Below are positions 45,315-56,274 of a DNA stretch of 64,000 nucleotides, one piece after another. Position numbers and translations under genes: made by a program. This DNA comes from Lumbricus terrestris. Taxonomy: Eukaryota > Annelida > Clitellata > Crassiclitellata > Lumbricidae. How positions within the stretch are numbered: the first letter of the stretch is position 1; each line of letters opens with the position of its first letter. The notes under the pieces were generated by a model. It saw only the letters and a program-made list of their open reading frames with translations. It made no database searches and had not been told where the DNA came from. Where the stretch lies: assembly GCA_949752735.1 (NCBI GenBank), contig OX457042.1, positions 58,875,797-58,939,796 of the forward strand, read 5' to 3'.

Positions 45315-45414
45315 ATGAAAAGATGCACTGCAGGAAAAGACTTTGAGAACGAAAGCGAAAGTCATCGCAAACGGCGGAATCCTGATTTGCGATCTTCTTC
45401 ACGTTGTAAAAGAA
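45315..45414 (+). CDS. Gene D, exon 1 (basic N-terminus)
   Basis: ATG at 45315 opens 33 codons, MKRCTAGKDFENESES then RKRRNPDLRSSS, ending AGAA before GTCAGT (phase 1). Same length, frame and donor as gene C exon 1, with substitutions and one-codon shifts. Strongly basic in the middle (HRKRRN), which might act as a nuclear-localisation or phospholipid-binding patch; that is speculation. No TTTCAG precedes it, unlike C. Confidence 0.6.
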
Positions 45415-46072
45415 GTCAGTAGAAAGATTCACTATTATTATTTAAACGAACTTCCCAGACACACAGCCAAGTTGCTCATCCTCGATCCTATCTCGCCCCT
45501 TAATCTAGCATCTCCACCTTGGACCTCTGCTACACACTACCACCAACGACTGAAAACCGAACTCTTTTGGTCCGATTATACATTTGCACTACCACACCCA
45601 GCGCTTACAGTGTGCTTGGACGGTCATAGACGACGTCTAGGCACTTATTTTAAAATCTGAAAACCGTATTGCCACTTATTTGGCACAGCATGGAAATGTA
45701 AGTAGTGTCTAGACGCTTCTTTTTGCAGGTCTACACTTTATGCACGGAACACACCACCACCACCACCGTCATTACTGATTATACCACTGTAGCACAACGC
45801 TGCCTCACAGGTTTGACCTCACCGGGTTTTGACCTGACATAGGAACGAAGAAGGGAGTTTGACCATTATGGTTTTGATCTCGTATAGCGGCATTGCATTA
45901 TAAACTGGTCTCACTGAAGTGACTTCTGTGTCAGTGGCGGCGCCAGACACTTTTTGTAGACAGAGCATAATTATCCAGGAGAGTCATACAAGCAACCAGG
46001 GCAGAGGGCGTGGTCGGTGTAGGCCTACTACCGTAACTGGCTACAGTCTGGCTTAGGCTTATATAAGTCGCC

Positions 46073-46319
46073 CTGGTCGTTGCTCTGCCAGAAGTTTTCC
46101 TTAACGGAGCATTTCCCTGCCAGAATATTTCTCTTCAAGTTGAAGAACTTTGTTCTGGCAGAATTGTTGCCCTGCCAGAATTTTGTCGGGCATAATTATT
46201 GTTTCGTTCTGTTCCCGTCCGTCCGCACTCAGAGAGCGCACGGACGAACGGGAACAGTAAGAAACAATAAAACCCGAACAAATTATGACAGGCACAAATT
46301 CTGGCAAGGCAACGACCAG
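46073..46319. mobile_element. Palindromic MITE, 247 bp
   Basis: The left end CTGGTCGTTGCTCTGCCAGAA and right end TTCTGGCAAGGCAACGACCAG are inverted, and the rest also folds (CCGTCCG...CGGACG in the centre). No target duplication identified. Located in gene D intron 1. Confidence 0.7.
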
Positions 46320-46516
46320 TGGAAATACTTTTTACCATGGACGCTCCTCTTCTGTGTAGGCCGGTGCTGAGAAATTCTCGAACATCTACAATACATAGAC
46401 CCTGCATTAAGCTACATTGCAACGCTTCAAAATAAATGTTGGAAACGGAGAAATATAGAACGCATCTGTCGATCAAAATATCTAAATAATTTATTTTCAA
46501 TGTTTTTATTTTAAAG

Positions 46517-46584
46517 AAGAACGAAAAAGATTGCGGAATGGAGAAATAGAAGAGAATGCAACTCCGTCTACAAGCCATACTGCG
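46517..46584 (+). CDS. Gene D, exon 2 (short linker)
   Basis: 68 bp between TTTTAAAG and GTAAGATT, reading ERKRLRNGEIEENATPSTSH then Thr-Ala. Same length and phases (1 in, 0 out) as gene C exon 2; the NGEIE core is conserved. No domain. Confidence 0.68.
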
Positions 46585-46917
46585 GTAAGATTGTGCCAAT
46601 AATTTATCTAAAATAAACAAGGTAGGCCTAGGTGCCTCTTATAGTAACGAGTTTAATAACATGATCAACTTGATAGTCTTATTTCAAACGGCCTATGACT
46701 GATGATTTGTGTATGAACGAGGGTAGTGTTGAGAGATGAGAATGACCTTTAGGCCAGACGCACGTATGGCGAGTCTAGTCGCTGTCGACTGTTTCCTTAG
46801 TTTCAGCGCCAGAAGAGTTGCGTTGTCTGCTACTTGTTAGACTACGCTCGCACTTTTCATTCGGCGGATATCAGTTCGGTATCTTACTGGCGCATTTTTT
46901 CCATTCAAAACTGTTGT

Positions 46918-47128
46918 ATTGCTGTGCTAGAGTGGGCAGCGCCTCTGAGTAGTCCTCTTGGAAAGACAGTATAGGAGTTATTGAATGAATGAATGAATGA
47001 ATGAACGAATAAATGAATGAATGAATGGATGAATGGATGAATGAATTGATGAGTGAATGAATGAATGAATGGGTGAATGAATGAATGAATGAATGAATGA
47101 ATGAATGAATGAATGAATGAATGAATGA
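46918..47128 (+). mobile_element. SINE-tail fragment with (GAAT)n microsatellite
   Basis: CTGTGCTAGAGTGGGCAGCGCCTCTGAGTAGTCC, then CTATAGGAGTTATTGAATGAATG repeats for about 150 bp. It occupies the same place before the F-box exon as in gene C. Met-Asn-Glu and Ser-Phe-Ile-His frames here are artefacts. Confidence 0.75.
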
Positions 47129-47179
47129 GTGAACCCAATGTCGTCTTCCGGTGTTAATGTTTCATTTTTTTTATTGCAG

Positions 47180-47366
47180 TTGTATGATCTTCCACTGGAG
47201 ATGTTGGACATGATCTTGCAAAAGTCTTATCTGCATTGGATATTGTATTCGCCAATGACGCATAGAGACGAAGATGTTATCAGATCCCTTATATCAGTTG
47301 ACGTTTGCTTCAATCGAAGAATCAACAGAAAACGGTTCAAGAGGTCAATCTGGCGTTACTTGAAAG
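47180..47366 (+). CDS. Gene D, F-box-like exon (exon 3) with GC donor
   Basis: 187 bp after TTTATTGCAG, reading LYDLPLEMLDMILQKSYLHW, SLISVDVCFNRRI and RFKRSIWRYLK. Phase 0 in, phase 1 out. The donor is TTGAAAG before GCAAGG, where B and C have GTAAGG: a GT-to-GC change. GC-AG introns are a known minor functional class and the surrounding AAG/GC-AAG context is the permissive one. The exon is otherwise intact. Confidence 0.75.
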
Positions 47367-48015
47367 GCAAGGTTCTTTCCCGGGATTCATGTCCACCTTG
47401 ATTCTCACTGTCACAAATAAATATCCTGACAACTTTCACCGTGTCATTATCGTCCCAATGCATAGAATTATGGTTACCTTCTAACTGTGCATTTTGAGCA
47501 GGCTTCTATAATATAACAGGGTTTACGGTGGTTCAGGAGACTCGTGATCTGTGTGAGAACCACCACTTTTACAATGTTTTAGAAACCTATCTGCCCTAAC
47601 TTGACCTTGAAGTTTATAAGTGTCTCCACCGACACTGTCTCTTCGCTCAGCTCATTCCAGGCCCTCACTGTTCTGCTGCTAAAAACACTGGACAACACAC
47701 AAATTGCCTTCCAAATGAAAATGGCAAATCTTTACTAATTTTGAGGTGCTGAACACGAATATGATAGTAAAATTTGTCGATTGGCTCTAGTTTATGAGAT
47801 ACAGAGATGGTTACGTACAAATGTCTCACTACACATTGAATCGACCTACATATGTGGGTAACCATAAATTTCTCAACACTGTATTTCAAACTACATGTAC
47901 ATAATAGCAGCACACAATTATGTGACATATTGCATCCCCCTGCCATGCACCCCCTACCCCGTGTGCAAGAAATTTTCCAAAGTACATGTAGTTGAGAGAC
48001 GAGAAACTGGGCAAT
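47367..48015. other. Gene D intron 3, no feature assigned
   Basis: Possible decayed transposon sequence at 47560-47830, but I cannot name it. Confidence 0.35.
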
Positions 48016-49390
48016 GCCCTTTGCTGTTCCAATTGCTTGGAGAGAACCAAGCAATCACACAAAATGACTGCTACTTCTGCATGGTTCCACCTCCTTCTGC
48101 AGGCATGATAAGGAAAGAGAAGCGGCCAATAGGTTACCCAAATATCCCATCTGCAATCCGGCCCGTTCCGCAGGCAAAGGAATTCCCGTTCCGGATCCAC
48201 GGAAAGGATTTTTCATCGATTCAGACTATGAGGAGAGAAGCAACGTGACTTCAAGTTCTCCGCAGCCTTCGACCCACACAATCTCACCCAAGGTGAACTG
48301 AACGATCTTGATCGTGACCTGGACCTATCCAAGACCAAGTCAGAGCTACTTAGATGAAGACTTAAAAGAAAGGAATTGTCTCCAGGAAAGTGCTTGAGTG
48401 ACATCGTCATGGGCAGTTTGAGAATAATTTCACCAAGGAAGATGACCTTGTCTTCTGCACCAATATAGATTGTCTGTTGAATGCCCTCAGAATCAAACAT
48501 GACCTTCAAGAATGAATACTACTCAAAGTACTCATAGACTCCACAAAATTGAGTCTCAAAAAGGTGCTGCATTGATTAAGACCAATATCCATCCTTTCTG
48601 TTCGGACACGCTGTCCTTATGAAGGAAAACTACGACAACCTAAAACACCTGTTGAATTCTGTTCACTAGAGCAGGTATGGATGGCATCTCTGTAGTGACT
48701 TGAAGGTTTACTGGCTGTCTTGGTGAGTCTGCAGCTTGGATATAGGCTACAAAATACTGTTCCAGTAAGGACTTCGCACTAAGTGTGGAGAAACTGGCCT
48801 GAGAAGAAATATCTGGGCGTCAGTAAGAAGTAGGCTATGTGCAACACCTAGCAAAAGTTGAAACCCAGAAAATCCTGCTACTGTCGCTACACATCAAACT
48901 TAGTGTGATGAAGAACGTCATAAAATTCATGCACAGGACTGGATCAGCTTTCAAATACTTGGCTGTCAAATTCCCTGACGAAGCAAACATTAAAGAGGAA
49001 ATTGTTTTGGGGTACTTAGACCAGTCAGCCATCTAGAGATGAAATGTTCGACAACCTGCTTCAGGGTGGCGAGAAACAAGCTTGGAACGCATTTCATTTG
49101 GTGGTAACTAACTTCCTCTGAGATGTCAGGACAGAAAACTACAAGGATTTGGTCGAGGACATGTTGTCTATGATTCCATGTAGCCTATCGCAAATTTGGC
49201 TATGATGTGTCTTAAAGATTCACTTCTCCAAACCCACGTGGAGTTTCTACCCGACAACTGCGGCATGGATATAATGACTGTTGAGGACGGTGAACGAATT
49301 CAAGAAAACATTGCTGCCATGGAAGAACGATATATGGAAACTTCCATGTTGGGTGGCTACAGGTCTACTATGTGGGGCGCAGTGGTGTAG
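48016..49390 (+). pseudogene. Decayed orphan transposon-associated protein
   Basis: Pieces in several frames read QNDCYFCMVPPPSAGM, KRPIGYPNIPSAIRPVP, DLDLSKTKSELL, LLSLHIKLSVMKNVIKFMHR, FKYLAVKFPDEANI, LPDNCGMDI and GERIQENIAAMEERYMET. This is a widespread uncharacterised invertebrate family with CxxC (CYFC) and LHIKLGLMKN-type signatures. Order is preserved over about 1.35 kb but frameshifts and stops are frequent. Function unknown; repeated genomic occurrence suggests a mobile origin. Confidence 0.7.
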
Positions 49391-49560
49391 GGGTATTTTC
49401 GGTGCCTTGGAGTCGAAAGGTTTTGGGTGTCAATCCACCTCACCACCGCGAAGGGACCCTGAGCAAGTATACTTCACTCGCAATTGCTCATGCACGTCAT
49501 GAAACTGTGATTTAGTGTCCGCGCTGTAATCGGGAGCGCTTCGGACTAGTTTTTTAAGAG
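49370..49560 (+). mobile_element. Possible degenerate tRNA-derived SINE
   Basis: GCGCAGTGGTGTAGGGG and GGGTGTCAATCC resemble degraded box A and B, followed by AAGTATACTTCACTCGCAATTGCT, close to the type 1 SINE body. Boundaries uncertain. Confidence 0.45.
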
Positions 49561-49829
49561 GCGGCATAGCAAGTGTTCATACATACATATAGGCCTACTT
49601 GCATGCTCGCCAGACCTAATCCTGAGCAGTCATACAGGAGACAATGGGAAGTAGAAGCGAAAATTTACTGGTACAAATGTTATATAATATATGCATTGTT
49701 CTATTTATAGAAACTCTTGACGATTTCAGAGAAACTGGAGCCAATTCTTTAATTTCATTGTCATATTCGTGTCCAGCACCCTAGAATCTGTAAGAAATTG
49801 CAAATTTCATGTCAGAGGCAAGACTTTTA

Positions 49830-51730
49830 TGAAAATTTGTTGTCTAGTGAAATCTTTGCTTGATGGCACCCTCGGATTTTCTGAATATTTTATATTGGTG
49901 TCCTCTTAAACCTCTATTGTCAGCCAATTGAAAAAATCTTGAGTATGGTGTTATTTCTTTGTGTGTCATCAGCTTGTAAGTCTCAATCAAATCTCCTCTG
50001 CATCTTCGCTTTTCCAGTGTTGTCAATCCACATTTTAATAATCTTTCTTCATATGTTAAAGTTCCATATCCTCTTATCACCTGCTTATCTTCCTGTGTGT
50101 ATGGACTCCATGCCTGAACCAGTGTTGTGCGTTACTCGTTACTAGTAACGCGTTACTAGTAACTAGTTACTTTTTGAGGTAACTATTACAGTAACTAGTT
50201 ACTTTTCGGAAAAAGTAATTAGTTACAGTAACTAATTACTGTTACCAGGTAACGATAACTAAAACAACAATAGTTACTTTTCGTTACTCTCCGTGGAACA
50301 GGCCATTGTTTATTGCCACAACCAATTCAAACATTTTGTCTGCTTTCTTGGTCACTCAGCTCAAACAAAGCCTAAGGGTTTAAGACACTGGATCGTCTGC
50401 TAATTAAACAACCTGACAATTGAAGTAATATGACGGATGGCTGGGCACCACTGACCACATGCAGAGCGATCGAAGCTAATTACAGGTGTAAGCTTATTTG
50501 ATGTATGGTCGGCGTTGGGTTACGGATGGGCGAGTGTGAACATTATTTGAACATGAGCCTATAGTATAGATACACAAAACTTAACCAGGTGCCACTCATG
50601 GCACTCGTACAGTTGAAATCGAGTTCGATATTTTGACACCTTGATAGGCTTGGCATGAATAGGCTGATCGAATAGGCCAATAGGACATATACTTTTAATC
50701 TATCTAGATGTTTATGGATAAAAAAATTGAGGATAGGGTTGGACGTGTTTATTTGTGGCTTGTGATCTTGGAACCATTAATAGATCAGATACTACACAAT
50801 ATACGAATTGCAACAGGCGTGCAAGCAGGTTTGTATCACTTAATTGGTCTATGTTTGGGTATTGGAAGGCGGATGATATTAACATAGCGGATAGACCCCA
50901 TCTCCCCAAACCACATACTCAAAATATTTTCTTTAAAAGTAGAGGCCTAGGCATTGCTAATGGGTGGCACTTTTGGCCGCAAATCTCTAGTTACTTTTCG
51001 CAGTCCAGTAACTAGTTACTGTAACTGATTACTTTTAAAAAGTAACTAGCCAACACTGGCCTGAACACAGTAAGTGAGGTCTGACTAGAGTTTTAAATAA
51101 CTTCAGGATGATGTTTTTTCTCTGCTGACCACTGTTCTTTTTATGTGTCCCAGAACCTTGTTTGCTTTGTTCGCTGCTTCTCTGCATTGGCTTGATGGCT
51201 TTGCACTTTTGTGTATTATGACTCCAAGATCTTTTTCCTCATCTGTTGTTCTTGATTTCCTGTCTCCCATTCCATATTCAAACCCCATGTTCTTTCTTCC
51301 CAAGGCATGTGCATCACTGCACATTTATCTACATTGAACAGCATATTCCAGTCTTCGGACCACTTGTACAGTCTTTCCAAGTTATTTCTTAGGGCGTTGG
51401 CTTCCTCCTCGTTGTTCACCTTTGCGCATAGTTTTGTGTCGTCAGCAAACTTAGAGATTTTGGAGACAATTCCTTCATCTATTATAATATCATTGATAAA
51501 AAGTACAAATAGCAGTGGCCCTAAGACCGACCCCTGTGGTACTCCACTTGTAACATCTATCCAGCTTGAGTTTCTGCCCATTACTCGAACTTGTTGTCTC
51601 CTCCCTTTTAACCAGTTGGTGACCCAGTTCAGTAGACACCCTTCTATACCTCATAAGAGCGCCGACTTTAGGTTTCACGCACCCAAACTTTCCCGTGGAT
51701 ACTTCGGGTAACTCCGCATTCACCAATCTT
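49830..51730 (-). mobile_element. CR1-like LINE fragment, minus strand, split by a hAT element
   Basis: The right part (51730 down to 51059) reads WIDVTSGVPQGSVLGPLLF, ISKFADDTKLCAKV, WNMLFNVDKCAVMH and KDLGVIIHKSAKPSSQC. The left part (50119 down to 49844) reads GYGTLTYEERLLKCGLTTLE and RRCRGDLIETYKLM. These are consecutive sections of one CR1-type ORF2, separated by the hAT element 50120-51058. Frameshifts make it inactive. Confidence 0.87.
50120..51058. mobile_element. 939-bp hAT-like non-autonomous element
   Basis: It starts CAGTGTTGTGCGTTACT and ends AGTAACTAGCCAACACTG. A perfect 8-bp duplication, GCCTGAAC, flanks it (50112-50119 and 51059-51066). Subterminal regions are dense in GTTACT/AGTAAC. 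It interrupts a CR1-like LINE whose halves join across one copy of the duplication. Confidence 0.96.
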
Positions 51731-52653
51731 GTCCATTATTTTGTGGCGAGAGCGTAGAGGTAAGTATCTTTCAATTTATTTCGAAGGACAAGAAAATAAT
51801 CATTAGGCCTCCTCGTGCGGTCTTCCTACGCCTGTAGCGGTATATGTCCGTTTTGTGACAAATCATTCGATATAACTATGAACTATCGGAAACGCACGAT
51901 ATCATCCTGAAGTAGGCACCACCGCTGGCAAGGATCGAGCATTGTCTCCGGTTCCTTGATACGCGTCCAGGTCTCCCCTGCTCATTGCAGGAAAACAAAT
52001 ATCATTATAAAATACTCGAATGTCTTAAACAGCCAAGGTTTCGCGAACATCTCGAAGTTGATGTTTCAAAATCCTCGCCTTAGGCAAATGCAGTCTCTCT
52101 GTTTAAGTGGTTGCTGTCTGCTGGAATTCCATAATATACCCACCAGAAATCTAGTTTGGAAATCCGTCCTCTACAGCAACCAGCCGATCAGAGCATTGTG
52201 TCATTGGGGCAGAGAAGAATTAAACGATAATTCAGAATCATATTTATTATTTTCTAATGAAACTACGGATTGTGCATAATATGCATTTTCATCACATGAG
52301 TAATAGTGCATGAAAATTGATAGGCTTATTGCATTTGAAATTAGTGGGTCGGGCATAAGTATTGTCTTGAATGCCTTCTATATTCAGGGTGAATCAAATT
52401 TTATTTCATCGCTTCGGTCATAAAAGATTTCTATTACGGTATCTGAAAAGTTTTTGCCTTTTTTGGACTGGGAGCGCCTCTGATTGGATTTATTGCACGG
52501 GTGCTATCTAAATTCTTGAAATGAATGAATGAATTAACTCTGTTTCTATTTCAGTTTTCGTTCCGTAACCGTCCGTTTTCTAATCGTTTCTATTAGATCA
52601 CCGAAACCAAAAATTTGTGTTGTAAGCTAACAGATCTGTGATGTCACTTAAAG
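51731..52653. other. Gene D intron 3, SINE-tail at 52460-52535, otherwise nothing recognised
   Basis: GGGAGCGCCTCTGATTGG..CTATCTAAATTCTTGAAATGAATG is another member of the SINE-tail group. The last 60 bases (AGATCTGTGATGTCACTTAAAG) align with the intron end before the CARD exon in B and C. Confidence 0.5.
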
Positions 52654-53109
52654 ACGTGGACGGATAAATTGTTCCCGGACAAACAGTCCCCGGACAAACA
52701 GTCCCCGGACAAACAGTCCCTGGACAAGAAGTCCCCGAATCAAATTCCGTGGACAAAAAGTCCACGGATGAAATGTCCCCGGACAAAAGTCCCAGCTTAA
52801 AATGTCCCTTGGAAAAAGGGTAGGCTACCTATAGGTCCCAGCGCATGGGGTGCCTATACCGGCAAGAAGAGTTTAACTGACAGAGCTTTCCAAATGTACG
52901 TGACTGTTTTATTGTTTGTGAATAGAACTAAATATTTTTTAATAATCAACCAATAATTTCAAACTGCAGTTTGGCTCACAAGATTCTGCTAAACATACTA
53001 TTATCAATTATATTTTAAATCTTGCCTCACGTTAGGAAGGTACAAGTTAATCAAGGAGCTTAGACAGTTTTCATAGCATCTGTCTTCCTTTTACCATAAT
53101 AGGCATAAC

Positions 53110-53610
53110 CTTACTCTATCAAGGAGGTTAAGAGAAAGCAACTAAATGCAATGAGGAGGATGAGGATTAATAGGAAACTTACATATGCGGCTGAAGGCAA
53201 GAATCAGAATAGAAGGGTGTACTGAGAGCCTGGAAAGTTGGGTAGAGAAATGAGAAAAGGATGTCGGTTGTCACCTTTACTACTCAACATCTACGCAGAA
53301 GAACTGGTTAGAGAGGAATACTCTAGATGATTTAAAAAAGAGGATAAAGGTCGGAGGAAGATGGATCAAGGCGCTAAGGTTTGCGGATGACCAGGCAACG
53401 ATGGAGTGATGTCAGAAAGGCCTCCAAGATACGATGGCCAGACTGAACACAATATGCAACGAATATCTAACGCGAATAAATATAAAGAAGACAAAAGTTC
53501 TGAAGATAAGTAAAGGAAAGGAAATGAAAATCAATATTCATATAGGCCTAGAAGAAAACAAATAGAAACAAGTGAAGGAATTCGCTATTTTTTAATTTCC
53601 AAACATGCCG
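53110..53610 (+). mobile_element. LINE reverse-transcriptase fragment inside the foldback element
   Basis: The plus strand shows GREMRKGCRLSPLLLNIYAEE and then RWIKALRFADDQATM, i.e. the RQGCPLSPLLFN and FADD blocks of a non-LTR polymerase in shifted frames. Truncated at both ends. Confidence 0.7.
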
Positions 53611-53704
53611 TTTCCTCTAACATTAGCATCTACAGCCAGACAGATTGGCGCCTTTTTATGGCTGCCGCAGTGCCGCTACTTAATTTTTTAAAACCTTATT
53701 ATTA

Positions 53705-54627
53705 CTGGCTTTAAAACCCTGCTTCGCCCGGGTTTCGTCAATTTTTCCCCCAAATTTCCCCCACCCCTCCCCACCCCTTCACAACACGCCACCACTAACT
53801 CCGACCTCCACCGGTACGCCACCCGTGAAATTTTGGTTTTCGGGGAAAAAATCCCCCCGAAATTTTCCCTCCACACCCACATTCCGCAACACGCCACCAC
53901 TAACTCCGACCTTCACCGGTACGCCACCCGTGAAATTTTGGTTTTCGGGGAACATATTTTCGACCCCCAAATTTCTCACACCCATCCCTCCCTCACCCCT
54001 ACACAACACGCCACCACTAACTCCGACCTCCACCGGTACGCCACCCGTGAAATTTTGGTTTTCGGGGGAAAATAATTTTCCCCCAAAATTTTCCCCACCC
54101 CCTTCTTCATCCCTCCACAGCACGCCACCACTAACTCTGACCTCCACCGGTACGCCACCCGTGATATTTTGGTTTTCGGGAAAACATTTCCCCCAAAATT
54201 TCTCCTTCCCACCACCCCACCTTCCACCCCCTCCACCACACCCTCCCCCGACCCCACCCAACCCCACCCCACCCCTTCCCCACAACATGCCACCACTAAC
54301 TCTGACCTCCACCGGTACGCCACCCGTGAAATTTTTTTGTGGGACGAAGTGTCAAAATAAATCCGGACATCCATCCGGACATACAAACGGAAGGAGTCAA
54401 GGCCGTAGCTAGCGGGGTGTTTGAACACCCCCCCGAAATGGAAAATGTGAAAAATAATATAATGTATTTACGAGCATATGACGTAAAAACCATGAAATAA
54501 AACCATGAAAACACCCCCCGAAATGAAAAAATGTAGTTTTTGGGAAGGGAAATTGGTGAAACACCCTCCGAAATAAAATCCTGTTTACGGCTTTCGGAAG
54601 GACAAACTTTGAGAAATATATTAAAGA
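53705..54627 (-). mobile_element. Helitron-like element, minus strand
   Basis: Read on the minus strand it begins TCTTTAATATATTTCTC after A and ends with hairpin CCCGGGCGAAGCAGGG and CCAG before T (CTAG expected). The interior has about five units with CACGGGTGGCGTACCGG and GTTAGTGGTGGCGTG, as in 28233-29086. A MITE interrupts it at 54396-54594 near the 5' end. Confidence 0.78.
54396..54594. mobile_element. 199-bp MITE inside the Helitron-like element
   Basis: Perfect 8-bp flanks CGGAAGGA (54388-54395 and 54595-54602). Ends GTCAAGGCCGTAGCTAGCGG and CTGTTTACGGCTTT are imperfectly inverted. Removing it restores the Helitron 5' region CGGAAGGACAAACTTTGAG. Confidence 0.85.
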
Positions 54628-55131
54628 TACTTTGTTATTATTTCTGTGTTTTATTTTACATTTTTGATATGTAACCGGGTGCAGTGTGTCACCAGGAATT
54701 GTCTGATTTTAAATTAAACGAATATAGCCTACATATTTGTTTAATCGGAAATACACTGGATTAAAACATTTAGAAAGGTTCTTACATGTAGGTCTAATTA
54801 TACTGACAATGAATTTTTTGCACAAATAACTGTTAACTCGTGAAGGAAAGTGTGATTTTTTGTTCTTTAAAGGGACTCTTTGTCCAGGAACTTTTGTCTA
54901 GGGGCATTTTTTCCGGGAACATTTTGTCCTGGGACTTTTTGTTCCTGGACATTTTATCCGGGGACATTTTATCCGGAAACTTTTGTCCGGTGACTTTCTT
55001 TCCGGAGACATTTTGCTGGGGATTTTTTGTCCAGTGACATTTTGTTCGGGACATTTTGTCCATGGGACATTATGTCCGGGGCATTTTTCCTAGCACCATT
55101 CAAAGGTAATGATGGTTTAAATGTCTTTCAG

Positions 55132-55416
55132 ATTTCTGTCAAAAAACCAGGAAAAGATCTGCAATTATTAACAACAGAAATTATCTCTTAGAAAATATTC
55201 AACCAAATGATGACCTGATCGCATCGCTGTTGTATCACAACTGCATAACACAAGAACAAAGTCAACTCATCCGACGACAGAGTTCGGATCGAAATAAGAA
55301 CGACAGGCTTTTGTACGTCACGAGATCCTTTGATGAGGTGAAGTTTTCAAATTTTGTCAACTGTCTTCGACAAAACAACCAGAAGACAGTGGCAAAGATC
55401 ATGGAATACGGAGGAG
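55132..55416 (+). CDS. Gene D, CARD exon (exon 4)
   Basis: The exon lies after GTCTTTCAG and ends GGAGGAG before GTGCAA; 285 bp, one codon shorter than B and C. It reads NRNYLLENIQPNDDLI, CITQEQSQLIRRQSS, NDRLLYVTRSF and FSNFVNCLRQNNQKTV. The CARD helices are conserved, with more substitutions in helix 3 and 4 (SSDRNKNDR) than between B and C. The exon sits 36 bp after a foldback element, with its acceptor intact. Confidence 0.82.
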
Positions 55417-56265
55417 GTGCAAAGTATAAACTTTACATACAGGCCTGAACTCAACATGATTTGCTTTATGATAGCTGGGGTACTAGTAGCAGTTGTAGTA
55501 GTAGCAGTAGTTATCCATGTTAGGCAATCTAATCACACTTGCCGTAGATCTACAGTCATGATTAAAGAATGCCGGTTTAGCGCCGTTTAAACAAAAATTG
55601 ACAGGGTTGTCGGTATGCTCTATTTACCCATGTAAAGGTGGTTCTAGGACGATTGATCTTTACTAGTGGTAATTACGACATTTCTCTTTCATCATTAGTT
55701 AATAAATTGCAATCGTCGGCAGTAAGCCCCTATCAGGATCATTAACCAATAAATGAGGTAAACATTGGCGGATTTCGCTAAAATGTTCACGGTCAATATT
55801 GAAAGTCAGTCTCGCGAGATGTTTGGTAAACCAGAAAACAGGGTTGGAGGCGCGGTTTGAACAATTATAATTGTTGTCTGGTACCGTAGGGCCTTTGTAG
55901 GCATTTTAATAAAGCTTGCATTATTTGACCAAAACTTGCTCATTTAAGCAGGTGACACAGTTGAATAGCAACATCCAATAGTAAGCCTATTATAATACTG
56001 GAGGTATAATTCAATGAGTGGTACACATGGCTACAATTTAATAGTCCGATGGGCGCATGAAAACTCGATCTTTCATGGCGAATTTTAACTTTGAAAACAT
56101 AGACCTACGGTACTCATTGAGCCATTATTTCAGAGCAAATATTGACACTACCTGCATTCAAAGTCATTTTTCTTCAACTAAATTATTTGAATATAAAAGT
56201 TCTAATTGCAGATATTTAAAGTAGACATGTTTTTCAATACAAATACAGGTACATCGTAAGACGAT
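55417..56265. other. Gene D intron 4, nothing recognised
   Basis: Short AGT/GTA-rich stretch at 55480-55515, otherwise unremarkable AT-rich sequence. Confidence 0.4.
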
Positions 56266-56274
56266 ATTTCATAT

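Larger units (their letters stand above)
52654..55096. mobile_element. Foldback element with CCCCGGACAAA arrays, in gene D intron 3
   Basis: The left arm (52654-52810) is tandem CCCCGGACAAACAGT-type units. The right arm (54870-55096) is the inverted equivalent, about twelve units. Flanks CACTTAAAG (52645-52653) and CATTCAAAG (55097-55105) look like a diverged 9-bp duplication. In B the same intron reads ATGTCATTCAAAGGATATGA without interruption. The interior holds a LINE fragment and a minus-strand Helitron-like element. Confidence 0.85.
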
